64,000 nucleotides of DNA from Mycolicibacterium moriokaense (GTDB taxonomy: Bacteria > Actinomycetota > Actinomycetes > Mycobacteriales > Mycobacteriaceae), in contig NZ_QJJU01000013.1 of NCBI RefSeq assembly GCF_003201655.1, positions 1 through 64,000 of the forward strand. Direction: 5' to 3'. The stretch's first letter is position 1. Each line of letters opens with the position of its first letter. The translations under genes and the position numbers were made by a program. Positions 9,917 through 18,922 of this stretch are shown piece after piece. The notes beneath the pieces are model-generated. The model was not told the origin of the DNA. It saw only the letters and a program-made list of their open reading frames with translations, and did not search any database.

Positions 9917-11140
9917 TCAGGAGAAACGCAGCGCGACCATGGCAGCGAAGCGCTGCAACGCAGGCCACCGCGGGCCTCGTTTGATCCGCTGCTGAGCGTG
10001 GTCTGTGATCGCGGTATCCAACCCGCGTCTGCGTGTACCGACGACGTGCGCGTCGAGCACCCGGGGATCATTCGCAACCGCCCTGAACTTTTCCTCGGAG
10101 GCCGTCTCCGGCGCGTCATCTGAGGTCGCCGTCAGGAAGCGATCCGGAAGGGACAGCTTGCAGATGGTTCGCACGGTGTACCAGAACTGCCGAATCAACG
10201 GACCCGTCGTGTAGGGCAGGTCGTATTCGGCCAGGATTGCCTGAACTCGCGCGGCAATCTCGGGGTGCCTATTACTCGGCAGATCGGGGAACAGGTGATG
10301 CTCGATTTGATAGCAGAGGTTTCCACTCATCAACCTCAGGACAGGGCCCGCGTTGAAGTTCGCGGTTCCCAGCATCTGCCGCAGATACCATTCGCCCTTC
10401 GTCTCGTTCTCGACGGCCGCGGGGGTGAATTTCTCTGCGCCATCGACGAAGTGCCCGCAGACGATCACGATGTACGCCCAACCGTTGCGGAAGCCGGCGC
10501 CGACGAGATTCGCCAAGAACGTCCGGAGAAAGCGACGGCCACTCAGCGCCGGGAAGAAGAGGTAATCCTTGGCAGCCTGGCGGCCCATTTTTCGCATCAT
10601 GGCGCGCTTGAGCGCGGCCTTGCCCTCCTCGGTCGGCTGATCGCGTTGCTCTGCGGCCAGGTTGTGCAGCGCGATGCCCCACTCGAAGACGATGGACAGC
10701 CCGACCGCCCGCAACGGAGCCCACAGGTAGCCCGGCTTCCACTCCTGGTCGCGGCTGACGCGGATGACGCCAAAGCCGAGGTCGTCGTCCATCCCGATCA
10801 CGTTGGAGAACACGTGGTGGCGGTAATTGTGGGAGTAGCGCCACTGCGACGACGGGCCGACCATGTCCCACTCCCAGGTGTTGGAGTGGATCTCCGGGTC
10901 GTTCATCCAATCCCACTGGCCGTGGGTGATGTTGTGACCGAGCTCCATGTTCTCGATGCACTTCGACACGAGCAAGCCCACGGTGCCAAGCGTCCACCCT
11001 GTCTTGCCTCGGCTGCCAAAAATCGTCAGCCGGGCGGCAATTTCAAGGCAGCGCTGAAATCGTATGACGCGCTTGATATATGCGCGGTCCTTGGTGCCGA
11101 GCGACGCCTCGATGTCACATCGAATCTCATCCAGCGACAA
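9917..11140 (-). CDS. Membrane fatty-acid desaturase, possibly N-terminally damaged
   Basis: An acyl-CoA/acyl-lipid desaturase of the DesA3 type. The three histidine clusters that hold the di-iron centre are present: HNITH, HNYRHH and QIEHH. The nearest open start is TTG at 11140. Homology to the paralogue at 59979-61154 extends further upstream, through a segment EYAHLSDADVEAIA before the TTG. The only ATG at the homologous start (11213-11215) is followed directly by TGA (11210-11212). Either the gene uses a weak internal start (TTG 11140 or CTG 11170) or it is newly inactivated. No reductase gene is adjacent. Confidence 0.75.
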   Translation of the reverse strand: MSLDEIRCDIEASLGTKDRAYIKRVIRFQRCLEIAARLTIFGSRGKTGWTLGTVGLLVSKCIENMELGHNITHGQWDWMNDPEIHSNTWEWDMVGPSSQWRYSHNYRHHVFSNVIGMDDDLGFGVIRVSRDQEWKPGYLWAPLRAVGLSIVFEWGIALHNLAAEQRDQPTEEGKAALKRAMMRKMGRQAAKDYLFFPALSGRRFLRTFLANLVGAGFRNGWAYIVIVCGHFVDGAEKFTPAAVENETKGEWYLRQMLGTANFNAGPVLRLMSGNLCYQIEHHLFPDLPSNRHPEIAARVQAILAEYDLPYTTGPLIRQFWYTVRTICKLSLPDRFLTATSDDAPETASEEKFRAVANDPRVLDAHVVGTRRRGLDTAITDHAQQRIKRGPRWPALQRFAAMVALRFS

Positions 11141-11215
11141 CGCGATCGCCTCGACGTCCGCATCGCTCAGGTGCGCGTACTCAGCTACTTCGGCGATGGC
11201 AACGTTGAATCACAT

Positions 11216-11610
11216 CCCAACCGGGCGGTGTGGTGACGAACCGCGTAAGAATGCGGGTCGCTACCGGCCGGATGGGGCGAGGAGACGGGCCTGCGGAAGA
11301 GCCACGCACAGACTCACTCCGTTCCTCGGGCCGCGGCGACGTCCTCACCGCGACGACTCAATCTAGCCATACTGACGCATGGCCGCACAATCTGGGAGGC
11401 TCCGGCATCCCTAACTGATAGCTGTATCGGGACGCTTTGGCATCCAAACCGATATCCGCTACACCCGCATCCACAACATATCCCCAGGTGACGTTCCGGC
11501 TGCTCGTTGGCATCCCGCGCGGCCTCACTGCTCAAGGATTGGCGGATCTGCTTGCTGCGGTGCGGCGGCCTTCCGGCGATCGCGGCGGTGCGACGGCTTG
11601 GTCAACACGT
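11216..11610. other. Spacer with no supported gene
   Basis: Several short frames exist but none has a ribosome site, coding character or a recognisable product. No hairpin terminator was obvious. It separates the damaged desaturase from the last gene of the large minus-strand operon. Confidence 0.5.
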
Positions 11611-12450
11611 TCAGGACTCGGTTCCCCTGGCGCGATCTTCGTAGGCTTTCCGTGCGGCGTTGTCGACTTCGTCCAGAAAAACGTGCTCCATACCGAGCTT
11701 GCGGCCGATGAATTCGCCGGTCGACTTCGGGAGGAACTTCATCGATCCGGCGATGATGCCCGCGATCCTGGTCACTGCCACCCGCGGCGCCGGCTTTGTG
11801 ATGAGCCCGATGATCGCGTCGGCGATATCCTCAGGCTCGGCGTTCTTCAGCAGTTTCGCCCCTGAAGTGCCCGCGACGAGCTCGGTGTTAGTGAATGTCG
11901 GCAGCACCGAGGAGAAGTGGACGCCGGTGTCGCGGTATTCGATCCGTGCCGAGTCGGTGAACCCGAGCACGGCGTACTTGCTGGCGCAGTACGTCGCAAG
12001 TCCGGGTGTTGGGCTTTCGCCGGCCAGCGAGGCGATGTTGATGATGTGGCCGCGGCGGCGCGGGACCATCCTCTGGGCGGCAAGCTTGCTGCCCAAAATG
12101 ACTCCGTAGGTGTTGATGTCCAGAATGCGACGGGTCACTTTGTCCGACTCGTCGATCACCTTGCCTGCGGGCATGATTCCCGCATTATTGATCAGTACGT
12201 CCAGCGGACCGAGTTGGCGTTCAACCTCATCGAGGAATGCCGCGAACGACTCCGGATCGGTGACGTCGAGCTTGCCGTAGACGTGCAGACCGAGGTCGGT
12301 CGCCGACTCCTTCAGCTTGGCTTCGTCGACGTCGCCGATTGCGACCTTGGCGCCGAGGTTGTGCAGCGCCGTCGCGGTGGCGAAACCGATGCCGCGCGCG
12401 CCGCCGGTGATGACGACGACCTTGTCGCGGATCGCGGTATTTGTTGTCAT
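11611..12450 (-). CDS. Short-chain dehydrogenase/reductase
   Basis: A classical SDR of 279 residues: NAD(P)-binding GGARGIG near residue 16, NNAGI, and the catalytic Tyr-Lys in YCASK. Asp after the second strand (GDVDE) suggests NAD(H) preference. Its ATG overlaps the stop of the hydrolase gene before it (ATGA). It is the last gene of the coupled series acyl-CoA synthetase, double TetR, hydrolase, SDR, and probably oxidises or reduces an alcohol or ketone of the substrate catabolised by that operon. Confidence 0.85.
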   Translation of the reverse strand: MTTNTAIRDKVVVITGGARGIGFATATALHNLGAKVAIGDVDEAKLKESATDLGLHVYGKLDVTDPESFAAFLDEVERQLGPLDVLINNAGIMPAGKVIDESDKVTRRILDINTYGVILGSKLAAQRMVPRRRGHIINIASLAGESPTPGLATYCASKYAVLGFTDSARIEYRDTGVHFSSVLPTFTNTELVAGTSGAKLLKNAEPEDIADAIIGLITKPAPRVAVTRIAGIIAGSMKFLPKSTGEFIGRKLGMEHVFLDEVDNAARKAYEDRARGTES

Positions 12451-13280
12451 TTCCCTCCCCTATCGATGAACTGCATAACGTGACGCGCCAACTCGCACGG
12501 GTCGTCGAGTTGGGGGCAGTGGCCCGAATTCGGCAGGACGACAAGGGCGCTCGCAGGCACCGATTCCTGCAGGCGCCTGCTGGCATGCACCGGGATAACG
12601 CGGTCCTTGCGGCCATGGATCACCAGCAGAGGACACGTGACGCGCTCCGAGTCGTAGCCCGCGGCAGTCTCGAGTGCGATCATCCGCGCGTCCGCGAGCA
12701 GATTGCGAAGGTGCGCCTGGTCGGGAACCTGCCCGACGAAGCTGGCGAGCACCCTGGGGTCTGCCTTGGCGGGATCAGCGTACAGTAATCGAGCGAAAGT
12801 ACCGCGAATGGCACTGTGGTACAGGCGTTTCGGGATAGGCATTCGATGCTCCAGCACCCGAAAGGGATCGGCGCGCCCACGACTGAGTCGCATCAGCGAG
12901 TGCGACGCGAGAATGGGCTCGTCCACCGCGATAACACCGCGGATGTTCTCGGACCCGCGAGATGCGGCGCGCACGGAGACGCAGGCCCCCAGCGAGTTGC
13001 CCATCAAGATGACATCCCCTGTAGCGGCGATCGTCGCGTCGATGAATGCGTCGAGCTGCGGCATGATCGGGCCAGGTTTACGCGGATCCGCATGACCGTA
13101 GCCGACCATGTCGACGGCGAAGGCCGCCCGCCCGGCTGCGTGGAATGCGGTCAGCACCCCTCGCCAGGTATCGGCGCTGTCTGCGAATCCGTGCAGCAAG
13201 GCGATCGGGGCTCCGCTGCCCGCGACCGAAAGACGTCGGGTGTGCACGCCACCGAAGCAGACCCGGTCCTCGGTGATCAT
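12447..13280 (-). CDS. Alpha/beta-hydrolase fold enzyme
   Basis: A 277-residue hydrolase: oxyanion region LLHGFAD, nucleophile elbow GNSLGA, acid in HGRKDRVIP, and catalytic histidine in NSGHCPQ. Likely an esterase or C-C bond hydrolase acting on the operon's substrate. Its start overlaps the double-TetR stop and its stop overlaps the SDR start (both ATGA), so it is tightly coupled. Confidence 0.85.
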   Translation of the reverse strand: MITEDRVCFGGVHTRRLSVAGSGAPIALLHGFADSADTWRGVLTAFHAAGRAAFAVDMVGYGHADPRKPGPIMPQLDAFIDATIAATGDVILMGNSLGACVSVRAASRGSENIRGVIAVDEPILASHSLMRLSRGRADPFRVLEHRMPIPKRLYHSAIRGTFARLLYADPAKADPRVLASFVGQVPDQAHLRNLLADARMIALETAAGYDSERVTCPLLVIHGRKDRVIPVHASRRLQESVPASALVVLPNSGHCPQLDDPCELARHVMQFIDRGGK

Positions 13281-14491
13281 CCGACCCTCGTACCGTCTGC
13301 AGTGGCGAGAAGCTCAGTGCCGATAGTGACCAACGCCGACTCGACGCCTGGGTGGGTGCGAAGCGCCGGCGTGAGGGCGATGTCGTTCATCATCGTCTGA
13401 ACGGCCTGAACTCGGATCCGGGCCCGCACGGCGTCCCACTGCGTGTGCACCTCGCGCACCAAGCTCACCCACTCGGCGATATAGGCATATTGAGCAGCTC
13501 TGGTGCGATGGCGTTCCGGTTCGGGCAGGTTCCCCGCCTCGGAAACGAGCACCTGGATGAGGTGCGGATTGTCGAGGACGAAGGCGCAGTAGCTGCCGAG
13601 CAATCGGTGCAGCCCGTCACGTGCATCCGATGCCTGAGCGAATGCGCGGTGCATATCCATCTGCAGCCATTCGTCACCACGGAACATGGCGGCGACCAAG
13701 ATGTCCGACTTGGCCGCAAAGTGGTTGTAGACGCTGGGCCCGCTGATCCCGACGCTGCCACCGATATCTTCTGTGCTCACGCCCGCAAACCCATTGGCCG
13801 CGAAGAGTTTTGTCGCCTCGGTCAGGATCGCCTCACGGCGTGATTGTGTCCGCAGCGTCCTCGTCTTGGGACGGTGGGTGGACGGTGATGGCGCAAGGTG
13901 TATCGGAGCGTCCACGACGGTGGTGATCAATCCACCCAGGAGGGTGGTGAATTCGGGTTCAGGCAGGTCCAGGCTGTGATACGACACGCTGGTTGCGACC
14001 GCGAGCCCCGACCAAGCCAGCAGGTCGGCTTCGACGGCAGCAAGGCCGGGGCGTCGTGCTCGGATCAGCGCGGCGAACCGAGAAGCGATCTGCTCGACGG
14101 CCGCCCGGAATTTCACTCGGTCGCCGGCCGAGAGCTGTCGCGCTTCGCGCTGCCACAGAACTCCCACACGACGATGCCGGAGCACGATTGCGGCCAGCTT
14201 CGCCGCTACATCAGACGACCGTCCGTTCTCGGCCACGGTGATCGCGTCGTCGAGAGTGCTCAGTGCATCACCCACGACGGCGGCGAGCAGGTCCTGCTTG
14301 CCCCGGAAATGCCGGTACAACGCCGACGGACCGATTGCGACCGCCTCAGCGACATCTCCCATGGCGACGGCCGAGTATCCCTTGCGGGAGAACAGATCCG
14401 TCGCGGCGTCGACGATGAGCTGTCGACGGTTCGCAGGGCGGGTGCCGCGCGCAGGCCGGGCCACAGATCGCTCCGACGGACCTGCCGTCAT
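13277..14491 (-). CDS. Tandem (fused) double TetR family regulator
   Basis: About 404 residues with two complete TetR modules in one chain, numbered here from a TTG one codon before the chosen ATG. The first DNA-binding helix-turn-helix is at about 45-64 (ending SALYRHFRGKQDLL), the second at about 240-259 (ending SVYNHFAAKSDIL), each followed by a helical ligand domain. Such a chain could bind DNA as an internal pseudo-dimer. The ATG at 14491 shares a base with the acyl-CoA synthetase stop (TGATG). It is embedded in the operon it presumably regulates; no clear palindrome was identified as its operator. Confidence 0.88.
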   Translation of the reverse strand: MTAGPSERSVARPARGTRPANRRQLIVDAATDLFSRKGYSAVAMGDVAEAVAIGPSALYRHFRGKQDLLAAVVGDALSTLDDAITVAENGRSSDVAAKLAAIVLRHRRVGVLWQREARQLSAGDRVKFRAAVEQIASRFAALIRARRPGLAAVEADLLAWSGLAVATSVSYHSLDLPEPEFTTLLGGLITTVVDAPIHLAPSPSTHRPKTRTLRTQSRREAILTEATKLFAANGFAGVSTEDIGGSVGISGPSVYNHFAAKSDILVAAMFRGDEWLQMDMHRAFAQASDARDGLHRLLGSYCAFVLDNPHLIQVLVSEAGNLPEPERHRTRAAQYAYIAEWVSLVREVHTQWDAVRARIRVQAVQTMMNDIALTPALRTHPGVESALVTIGTELLATADGTRVG

Positions 14492-16038
14492 CAAGACACC
14501 TGATTTCCTGCGTCATCCCAATACTGCTTGCGGAGTTCGCGTTTGAGGATCTTGCCGGCGCCGGACATCGGCAATGCGTCGACGAAGTCGACACTGCGGG
14601 GCGACTTGTAACCGGCGATCAGCCCCTTGCAATGCGTGCGGATCTGGTCCGCGGTCGCCTGTTGGCCGGGCAGGAGCACCACAACGGCGTGGACGCGTTC
14701 ACCCCAATCAGGATCGGGCACACCGATCACCGCGGACGCCGCCACCGCCGGATGGCTGGCCAGCGCGTTCTCCACCTCGGCGGAGTACACGTTCTCGCCA
14801 CCCGTGATGATCATGTCCTTGATCCGGTCGACGATGAAGATGTATCCGTTCTCGTCCATCCGGCCGCCGTCCCCGGTGTGCATCCACCCGTCGCGGATCG
14901 CTGCGGCGGTGTCGTCGGGTCGGTTCCAGTAGCCGAGCATCATGTTGTCGCCGCGCGCGACGATCTCGCCGACCTCGCCGCGTGGTACCTCGTCGCCGTT
15001 GGGATCGACGATGCGGACCTCGACAACCGGCGCCGCGCGGCCCGCCGCCCGGCACAGTGCGGGGTCGTCATGGTCCGCCGCGGTCAGGATTGCCACCACC
15101 GGTGCCATTTCGGTCATCCCGTAACCCTGCGTGAAGCCCGCCGTGGGAAACACTTTGCGCGCCCGCTCGAGCAGTGCCTCCGAGATCGGCGAGGCGCCGT
15201 AGGTCATGTGCACCAAGCTGGACATGTCGCTCGTCGCGGCGTTGGGATCATCGACCAACATCTGGATCATGGTCGGCACCAGCAATGCATCCGTGACCGC
15301 GTGCTCGCTGATCGCACGCGCCACGTCGGCCGGCGTGAACATCGGCACGATCACGTGGGTCGAGCCGGCAAGACATCCGCATGTCCATGCCCCGATGGCC
15401 GCGAGGTGGAACAGCGGTGCCGCGTGCAACAGGTACCCGCCGGACGAAACCATCTGACCTGAGGCGAGGCCGCCGAGGGCCGAGGTGAGCACATTATTGT
15501 GGGACAGCATCACACCTTTGGGATGACCCGTGGTACCGCCGGTGTAGAACACTCCGAGCAGCTCGTCGCCGCCGGTGCGGGTGTCTTCGACCGGCGCGTG
15601 CTCCGCGATCAACGCCTCGTAGCTCACCGTGCCCGCAGGAAGTTCGCCATCGCCGCCGTGGATTACCGTCTCCAGCCCCGAAACCTGTTCGCGCAGTGCC
15701 GGAATCACCGGCGCGAAGGCATCATCGACAACTAGCACCCGGGTGTCCGAATCAACCAACGAGTAGGCGATCTCGGCGGGGCTCCACCGAATGTTCACCG
15801 GATTGACTGCGGCTCCGATCCACGGCACCGCGTAGAAGTACTCGTGGTAGCGGTCGGAGTTCAGTGCGAGGATGCCTACCCGTTCGCCGCGTTGCACACC
15901 CAACGCGGTCAGTGCACCGGCCAGGCGGGCGATGCGTTCAGCTGACTCGGCCACCGTGCGGACGCGGTCGCGGTAGATCGTGGCCGGTCGATTGGGATTC
16001 TGCTGCAGGTTTCGGTGCAACGATTGGGTCACGTACAT
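14491..16038 (-). CDS. Acyl-CoA synthetase (FadD-type, AMP-forming)
   Basis: A 515-residue ANL enzyme that activates a carboxylic acid to acyl-AMP and then acyl-CoA. The P-loop-like signature YTGGTTGHPKG, the hinge segment HTGDGGRMDENG, the IITGGENVYSAEVE segment and the C-terminal catalytic lysine in GAGKILKREL are all present. AGGAGCAGAC lies directly before ATG 16038. It gives the entry step for the beta-oxidation enzymes encoded upstream on the same strand. The substrate is unknown; the SCP-x thiolase and split MaoC in the same operon point to branched or sterol-derived acids. Confidence 0.9.
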   Translation of the reverse strand: MYVTQSLHRNLQQNPNRPATIYRDRVRTVAESAERIARLAGALTALGVQRGERVGILALNSDRYHEYFYAVPWIGAAVNPVNIRWSPAEIAYSLVDSDTRVLVVDDAFAPVIPALREQVSGLETVIHGGDGELPAGTVSYEALIAEHAPVEDTRTGGDELLGVFYTGGTTGHPKGVMLSHNNVLTSALGGLASGQMVSSGGYLLHAAPLFHLAAIGAWTCGCLAGSTHVIVPMFTPADVARAISEHAVTDALLVPTMIQMLVDDPNAATSDMSSLVHMTYGASPISEALLERARKVFPTAGFTQGYGMTEMAPVVAILTAADHDDPALCRAAGRAAPVVEVRIVDPNGDEVPRGEVGEIVARGDNMMLGYWNRPDDTAAAIRDGWMHTGDGGRMDENGYIFIVDRIKDMIITGGENVYSAEVENALASHPAVAASAVIGVPDPDWGERVHAVVVLLPGQQATADQIRTHCKGLIAGYKSPRSVDFVDALPMSGAGKILKRELRKQYWDDAGNQVS

Positions 16039-16058
16039 GTCTGCTCCTCAGAACGGCG

Positions 16059-17210
16059 CTACAGCGAGCGCGCGATCAGTTCCTTCATGACCTCGTTGGC
16101 GCCTGCGTAGATTTTCTGCGCCCTCGAGTCGACGAACATGCGCGCGATCGGGTATTCCAGCATGTACCCGTAGCCGCCGAAGAGTTGCACACATCGGTCG
16201 ATTACAGCCACCTGCATATCGGTGACCCAGGCCTTTGCCATCGACGCCGTCGTCGCGTCGAGCTCACCGCGCAGGTGGCGCTCGATGCAGTCGTCGACGA
16301 AGACCCGGGCGATCCGCGCGATTGTCGCGCACTCGGCGAGTTCGAATCGGGTGTTCTGCATGTCGAAGAGCGAGGTGCCGAACGCGTGCCGGTCCTTCGT
16401 GTACTTCACCGTCTCCTCGACGGCGCTCTCCATTACCGCGGTACCCCAGACCGCGACCACCAGCCGCTCGTGAGCCAGCTGCCGCATGGCGTAGCCGTAT
16501 CCGGCGCCCTCGTCACCGAGCAGGTTCTCGGCGGGGACCAGGACGTCGTCGAAGAACAACTCGGCGGTGTCCTGCGCCTTCATCCCGACCTTCTCGAGAA
16601 CACGACCGACTCGGAACCCCGGCGCGTCGGCCGTTTCCAGTACCAGCAGCGACACCCCCTTGGTGCCTGCTGCGGGGTCCGTCTTCACGACGAGCACGAT
16701 GATGTCGGCCGAGCTGCCGTTGGAGGTGAAGGTCTTCGCGCCATTGAGCCGGTAGTGGTCCCCCTCACGGATGGCACTGGTGCGCAACGCTTTCAGGTCG
16801 GATCCACCACCGGGCTCGGTCATCGCGATGGCGCTGACCAGTTTCCCACTCGCCATCCCCGGCAACCAGCGTCGTTTCTGCTCGTCGGTGCCGTACGCGA
16901 GGATGTAGTGCGCGACCAACCCGCTGTGTACCTGGTTGCCGAAACCGCTCTCGCCGCAGGCGGCCTGTGCCTCCATGACCGCGAAGTCGTGGGCCAGGGT
17001 TCCGCCGCCACCGCCGTATTCCTCCGGCACCGACGTGCAGAGCAACCCGAGTTCACCTGCCTTGTACCAGAAATCGCGGTCCACGCACTTCTGTGCGGCC
17101 CATCGCTCTCGGTGCGGCAAGGCCTCAGTCTCGAAGAACTTGGTTGCCATCTCCTTGAGGGCGATGACGTCGTCGTCGGCCCAGGTTGACCGGTACGCCG
17201 TGGTGCTCAC
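16059..17210 (-). CDS. Acyl-CoA dehydrogenase
   Basis: A flavoprotein of 383 residues catalysing alpha,beta-dehydrogenation of acyl-CoA. The MTEPGGGSDL motif and the C-terminal IYAGANEVMK, which holds the usual catalytic glutamate position, are present. I chose GTG 17210 because AGGAG sits 6 nt before it; a longer frame would begin inside the SDR gene upstream. The ribosome-site decamer AGGAGCAGAC is identical to the one before the acyl-CoA synthetase. Second step of the operon's beta-oxidation set. Confidence 0.88.
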   Translation of the reverse strand: MSTTAYRSTWADDDVIALKEMATKFFETEALPHRERWAAQKCVDRDFWYKAGELGLLCTSVPEEYGGGGGTLAHDFAVMEAQAACGESGFGNQVHSGLVAHYILAYGTDEQKRRWLPGMASGKLVSAIAMTEPGGGSDLKALRTSAIREGDHYRLNGAKTFTSNGSSADIIVLVVKTDPAAGTKGVSLLVLETADAPGFRVGRVLEKVGMKAQDTAELFFDDVLVPAENLLGDEGAGYGYAMRQLAHERLVVAVWGTAVMESAVEETVKYTKDRHAFGTSLFDMQNTRFELAECATIARIARVFVDDCIERHLRGELDATTASMAKAWVTDMQVAVIDRCVQLFGGYGYMLEYPIARMFVDSRAQKIYAGANEVMKELIARSL

Positions 17211-17218
17211 GTCTGCTC

Positions 17219-18049
17219 CTAGAAGCTGAAGCCGCCGCCGCAAACCAAAGTCTGCGCGCTGACGTAGTCGGATTCGGGGAGGCAGAACAGGTACACGGCT
17301 CCGGCCGCTTCAGCCGGGGTGCCGCCGCGACCAAGGGGCACCATCTGCTCCATCGCGGCGAGCAGATTCGGATTCACCCCGACCTTGATCTCCTTGCCTG
17401 CCACATCGATCGTGCCGTCGCCGTCGGCGGGGGTCTCGGTGAGCCGCGTCTTGATCAGGCCGAACGCCACCGTGTTGACGGTGACGTTGTAGCGGCCCCA
17501 CTCCTTGGCCAATGCCTTCGTCAGGCCTGTGACGCCTGCCTTGGCCGCCGAGTAATTGGCTTGTCCGGCATTGCCGCCGGTACCGGCGAGCGAGGAGATG
17601 TTGACCACCTTGCGACACGGGATGGGCTCACCGGCGGCCTTGGCGTTCTTGACCGAGGCGGCGATGACCGGCTGCGCGGCGCGCAGGATCCGGAACGGAG
17701 CCTTGAGGTGTACGTCGAGAATGGCGTCCCACTGCTCGTCGGTCATCTTCTGGATCACCGAGTCCCACGTGTATCCGGCGTTGTTCACGATGATGTCCAA
17801 CCCGCCGAAGTTGTCGACGGCGGTCTGCACGAACCGCTCACCGAAGTCGGTATCGGTGACGCTGCCGACGCAGGTGACGGCCTGTCCGCCCGCGGACTCG
17901 ATTGCGGCGACGGTTTCCTTCGCGGGCTCGGCGTCGAGGTCGTTGACCACGACCTTCGCCCCTTCGCTCGCCAGCTTCAATGCGATCTCGCGCCCGATGC
18001 CACGGCCTGAGCCGGAGACAATGGCGACCTTGCCATCAAGAGTTCCCAT
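17219..18049 (-). CDS. SDR dehydrogenase, 3-hydroxyacyl-CoA dehydrogenase-like
   Basis: A 276-residue SDR resembling the dehydrogenase part of multifunctional enzyme 2/17-beta-HSD4: GSGRGIG at 14-20, NNAGYTWD, and YSAAKAG with the catalytic Tyr and Lys. Probably oxidises the 3-hydroxyacyl-CoA made by the MaoC-type hydratase encoded 15 nt upstream. Oriented with and closely spaced to the other beta-oxidation genes. Confidence 0.85.
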   Translation of the reverse strand: MGTLDGKVAIVSGSGRGIGREIALKLASEGAKVVVNDLDAEPAKETVAAIESAGGQAVTCVGSVTDTDFGERFVQTAVDNFGGLDIIVNNAGYTWDSVIQKMTDEQWDAILDVHLKAPFRILRAAQPVIAASVKNAKAAGEPIPCRKVVNISSLAGTGGNAGQANYSAAKAGVTGLTKALAKEWGRYNVTVNTVAFGLIKTRLTETPADGDGTIDVAGKEIKVGVNPNLLAAMEQMVPLGRGGTPAEAAGAVYLFCLPESDYVSAQTLVCGGGFSF

Positions 18050-18064
18050 GAGTTACACGTCCCT

Positions 18065-18463
18065 TCAGAGTGCGACGACTGCGTCGCCGGTGAGTGTTAC
18101 GGTGCCGTCTGCGAGCGTGACGGTGAGTTCGAGTGTGGCCAAGCCGTTTTCGATCGCCGTGACCGTGCCGGTCGCGGTCGGCTTGCCGTGTAGGGGTGTG
18201 ATGGCGGCGAATCGCACCCGATAGCTGCGGATCGCCTGCGGGTCAACCCAATCGGTTAACAATCTGCCGAGATAGGCCATCGACAGCATGCCGTGCGCGA
18301 AGACATCATCCAGCCCCGCCGATTTCGCGACGTCGATGTCGATATGCATCGGGTTGTGATCGCCTGATGCACCCGCGAACAAGGCCAGCGTCGTCCTAGA
18401 GATCGGCGGCAGCTCCAAGGGTGGCAACTCGGTACCGATCGCGACGTCCTGTATGGCGGTCAC
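18065..18463 (-). CDS. MaoC-family enoyl-CoA hydratase, C-terminal type subunit
   Basis: A 132-residue single hot-dog domain. The hydratase motif GDHNPMHIDIDVAKSAG carries the catalytic Asp/His pair. I chose GTG 18463, which overlaps the stop of the preceding gene (GTGA), rather than the much longer out-of-context frame. Together with the neighbouring FAS1-like hot-dog protein it probably forms a heteromeric double-hot-dog hydratase, as with HadAB/HadBC-type or sterol-degradation hydratases. Confidence 0.85.
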   Translation of the reverse strand: MTAIQDVAIGTELPPLELPPISRTTLALFAGASGDHNPMHIDIDVAKSAGLDDVFAHGMLSMAYLGRLLTDWVDPQAIRSYRVRFAAITPLHGKPTATGTVTAIENGLATLELTVTLADGTVTLTGDAVVAL

Positions 18464-18918
18464 TTGGCGTCTCCAATGTTGCGCACGACGATCACGGTTT
18501 TCAGCTCGGCGACCAGGTCGCCGTTCTCGCGGGTCACCGTGGATGCCTTCTCGATGAATTCCAACGCCCCGCCCTTCTTGCTGTACACGTCGCCGATCCG
18601 GGGTGCCACGGTGAGCACGTCGCCTGCCACTGCCGGCGAGTGATAGGTGAAGGACTGCTCGCCATGCAGCACACGACGCAAGTCGACGCCGATGCCGGAC
18701 AGCCACCCGAATGGGCCGGGGCTTTCGAGTTCGATGCCGAACAGGAACGTCGGCGGAACCGGCAAGTCACGGTGCCCCGCAGCCTTGGCGGCTTCGAGGT
18801 CGGTGAATACGGGGTTGGTTTCACCAATCGCCTTGGCGAAGAAGCGAAGCCGACCGGCGTCCACCGTCATGGTCAGCGGCGGCAGCTCTTTCCCGACCAC
18901 ACTCTGATCCACGGGCAT
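18460..18918 (-). CDS. FAS1-like dehydratase domain protein (MaoC N-terminal half)
   Basis: A 152-residue hot-dog protein resembling HadA/HadC and the N-terminal half of eukaryotic-type hydratases: FAKAIGETNPVF, PVPPTFLFG, and VLHGEQSFTYHSP. It lacks the catalytic Asp-x4-His and is expected to act as the structural, substrate-binding partner of the MaoC protein encoded next (GTGA overlap). Confidence 0.85.
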   Translation of the reverse strand: MPVDQSVVGKELPPLTMTVDAGRLRFFAKAIGETNPVFTDLEAAKAAGHRDLPVPPTFLFGIELESPGPFGWLSGIGVDLRRVLHGEQSFTYHSPAVAGDVLTVAPRIGDVYSKKGGALEFIEKASTVTRENGDLVAELKTVIVVRNIGDAK

Positions 18919-18922
18919 TGCT

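Noticed and set aside
11437..11865. Plus-strand 142-codon frame overlapping the SDR end
   Set aside because: Most of it is antisense to a good SDR gene and the unique part has no recognisable features.
15864..17189. Long plus-strand open frame (441 codons) opposite the acyl-CoA synthetase and dehydrogenase genes
   Set aside because: It mirrors a high-GC coding region, crosses two genes with strong motifs on the other strand, and has no family resemblance.
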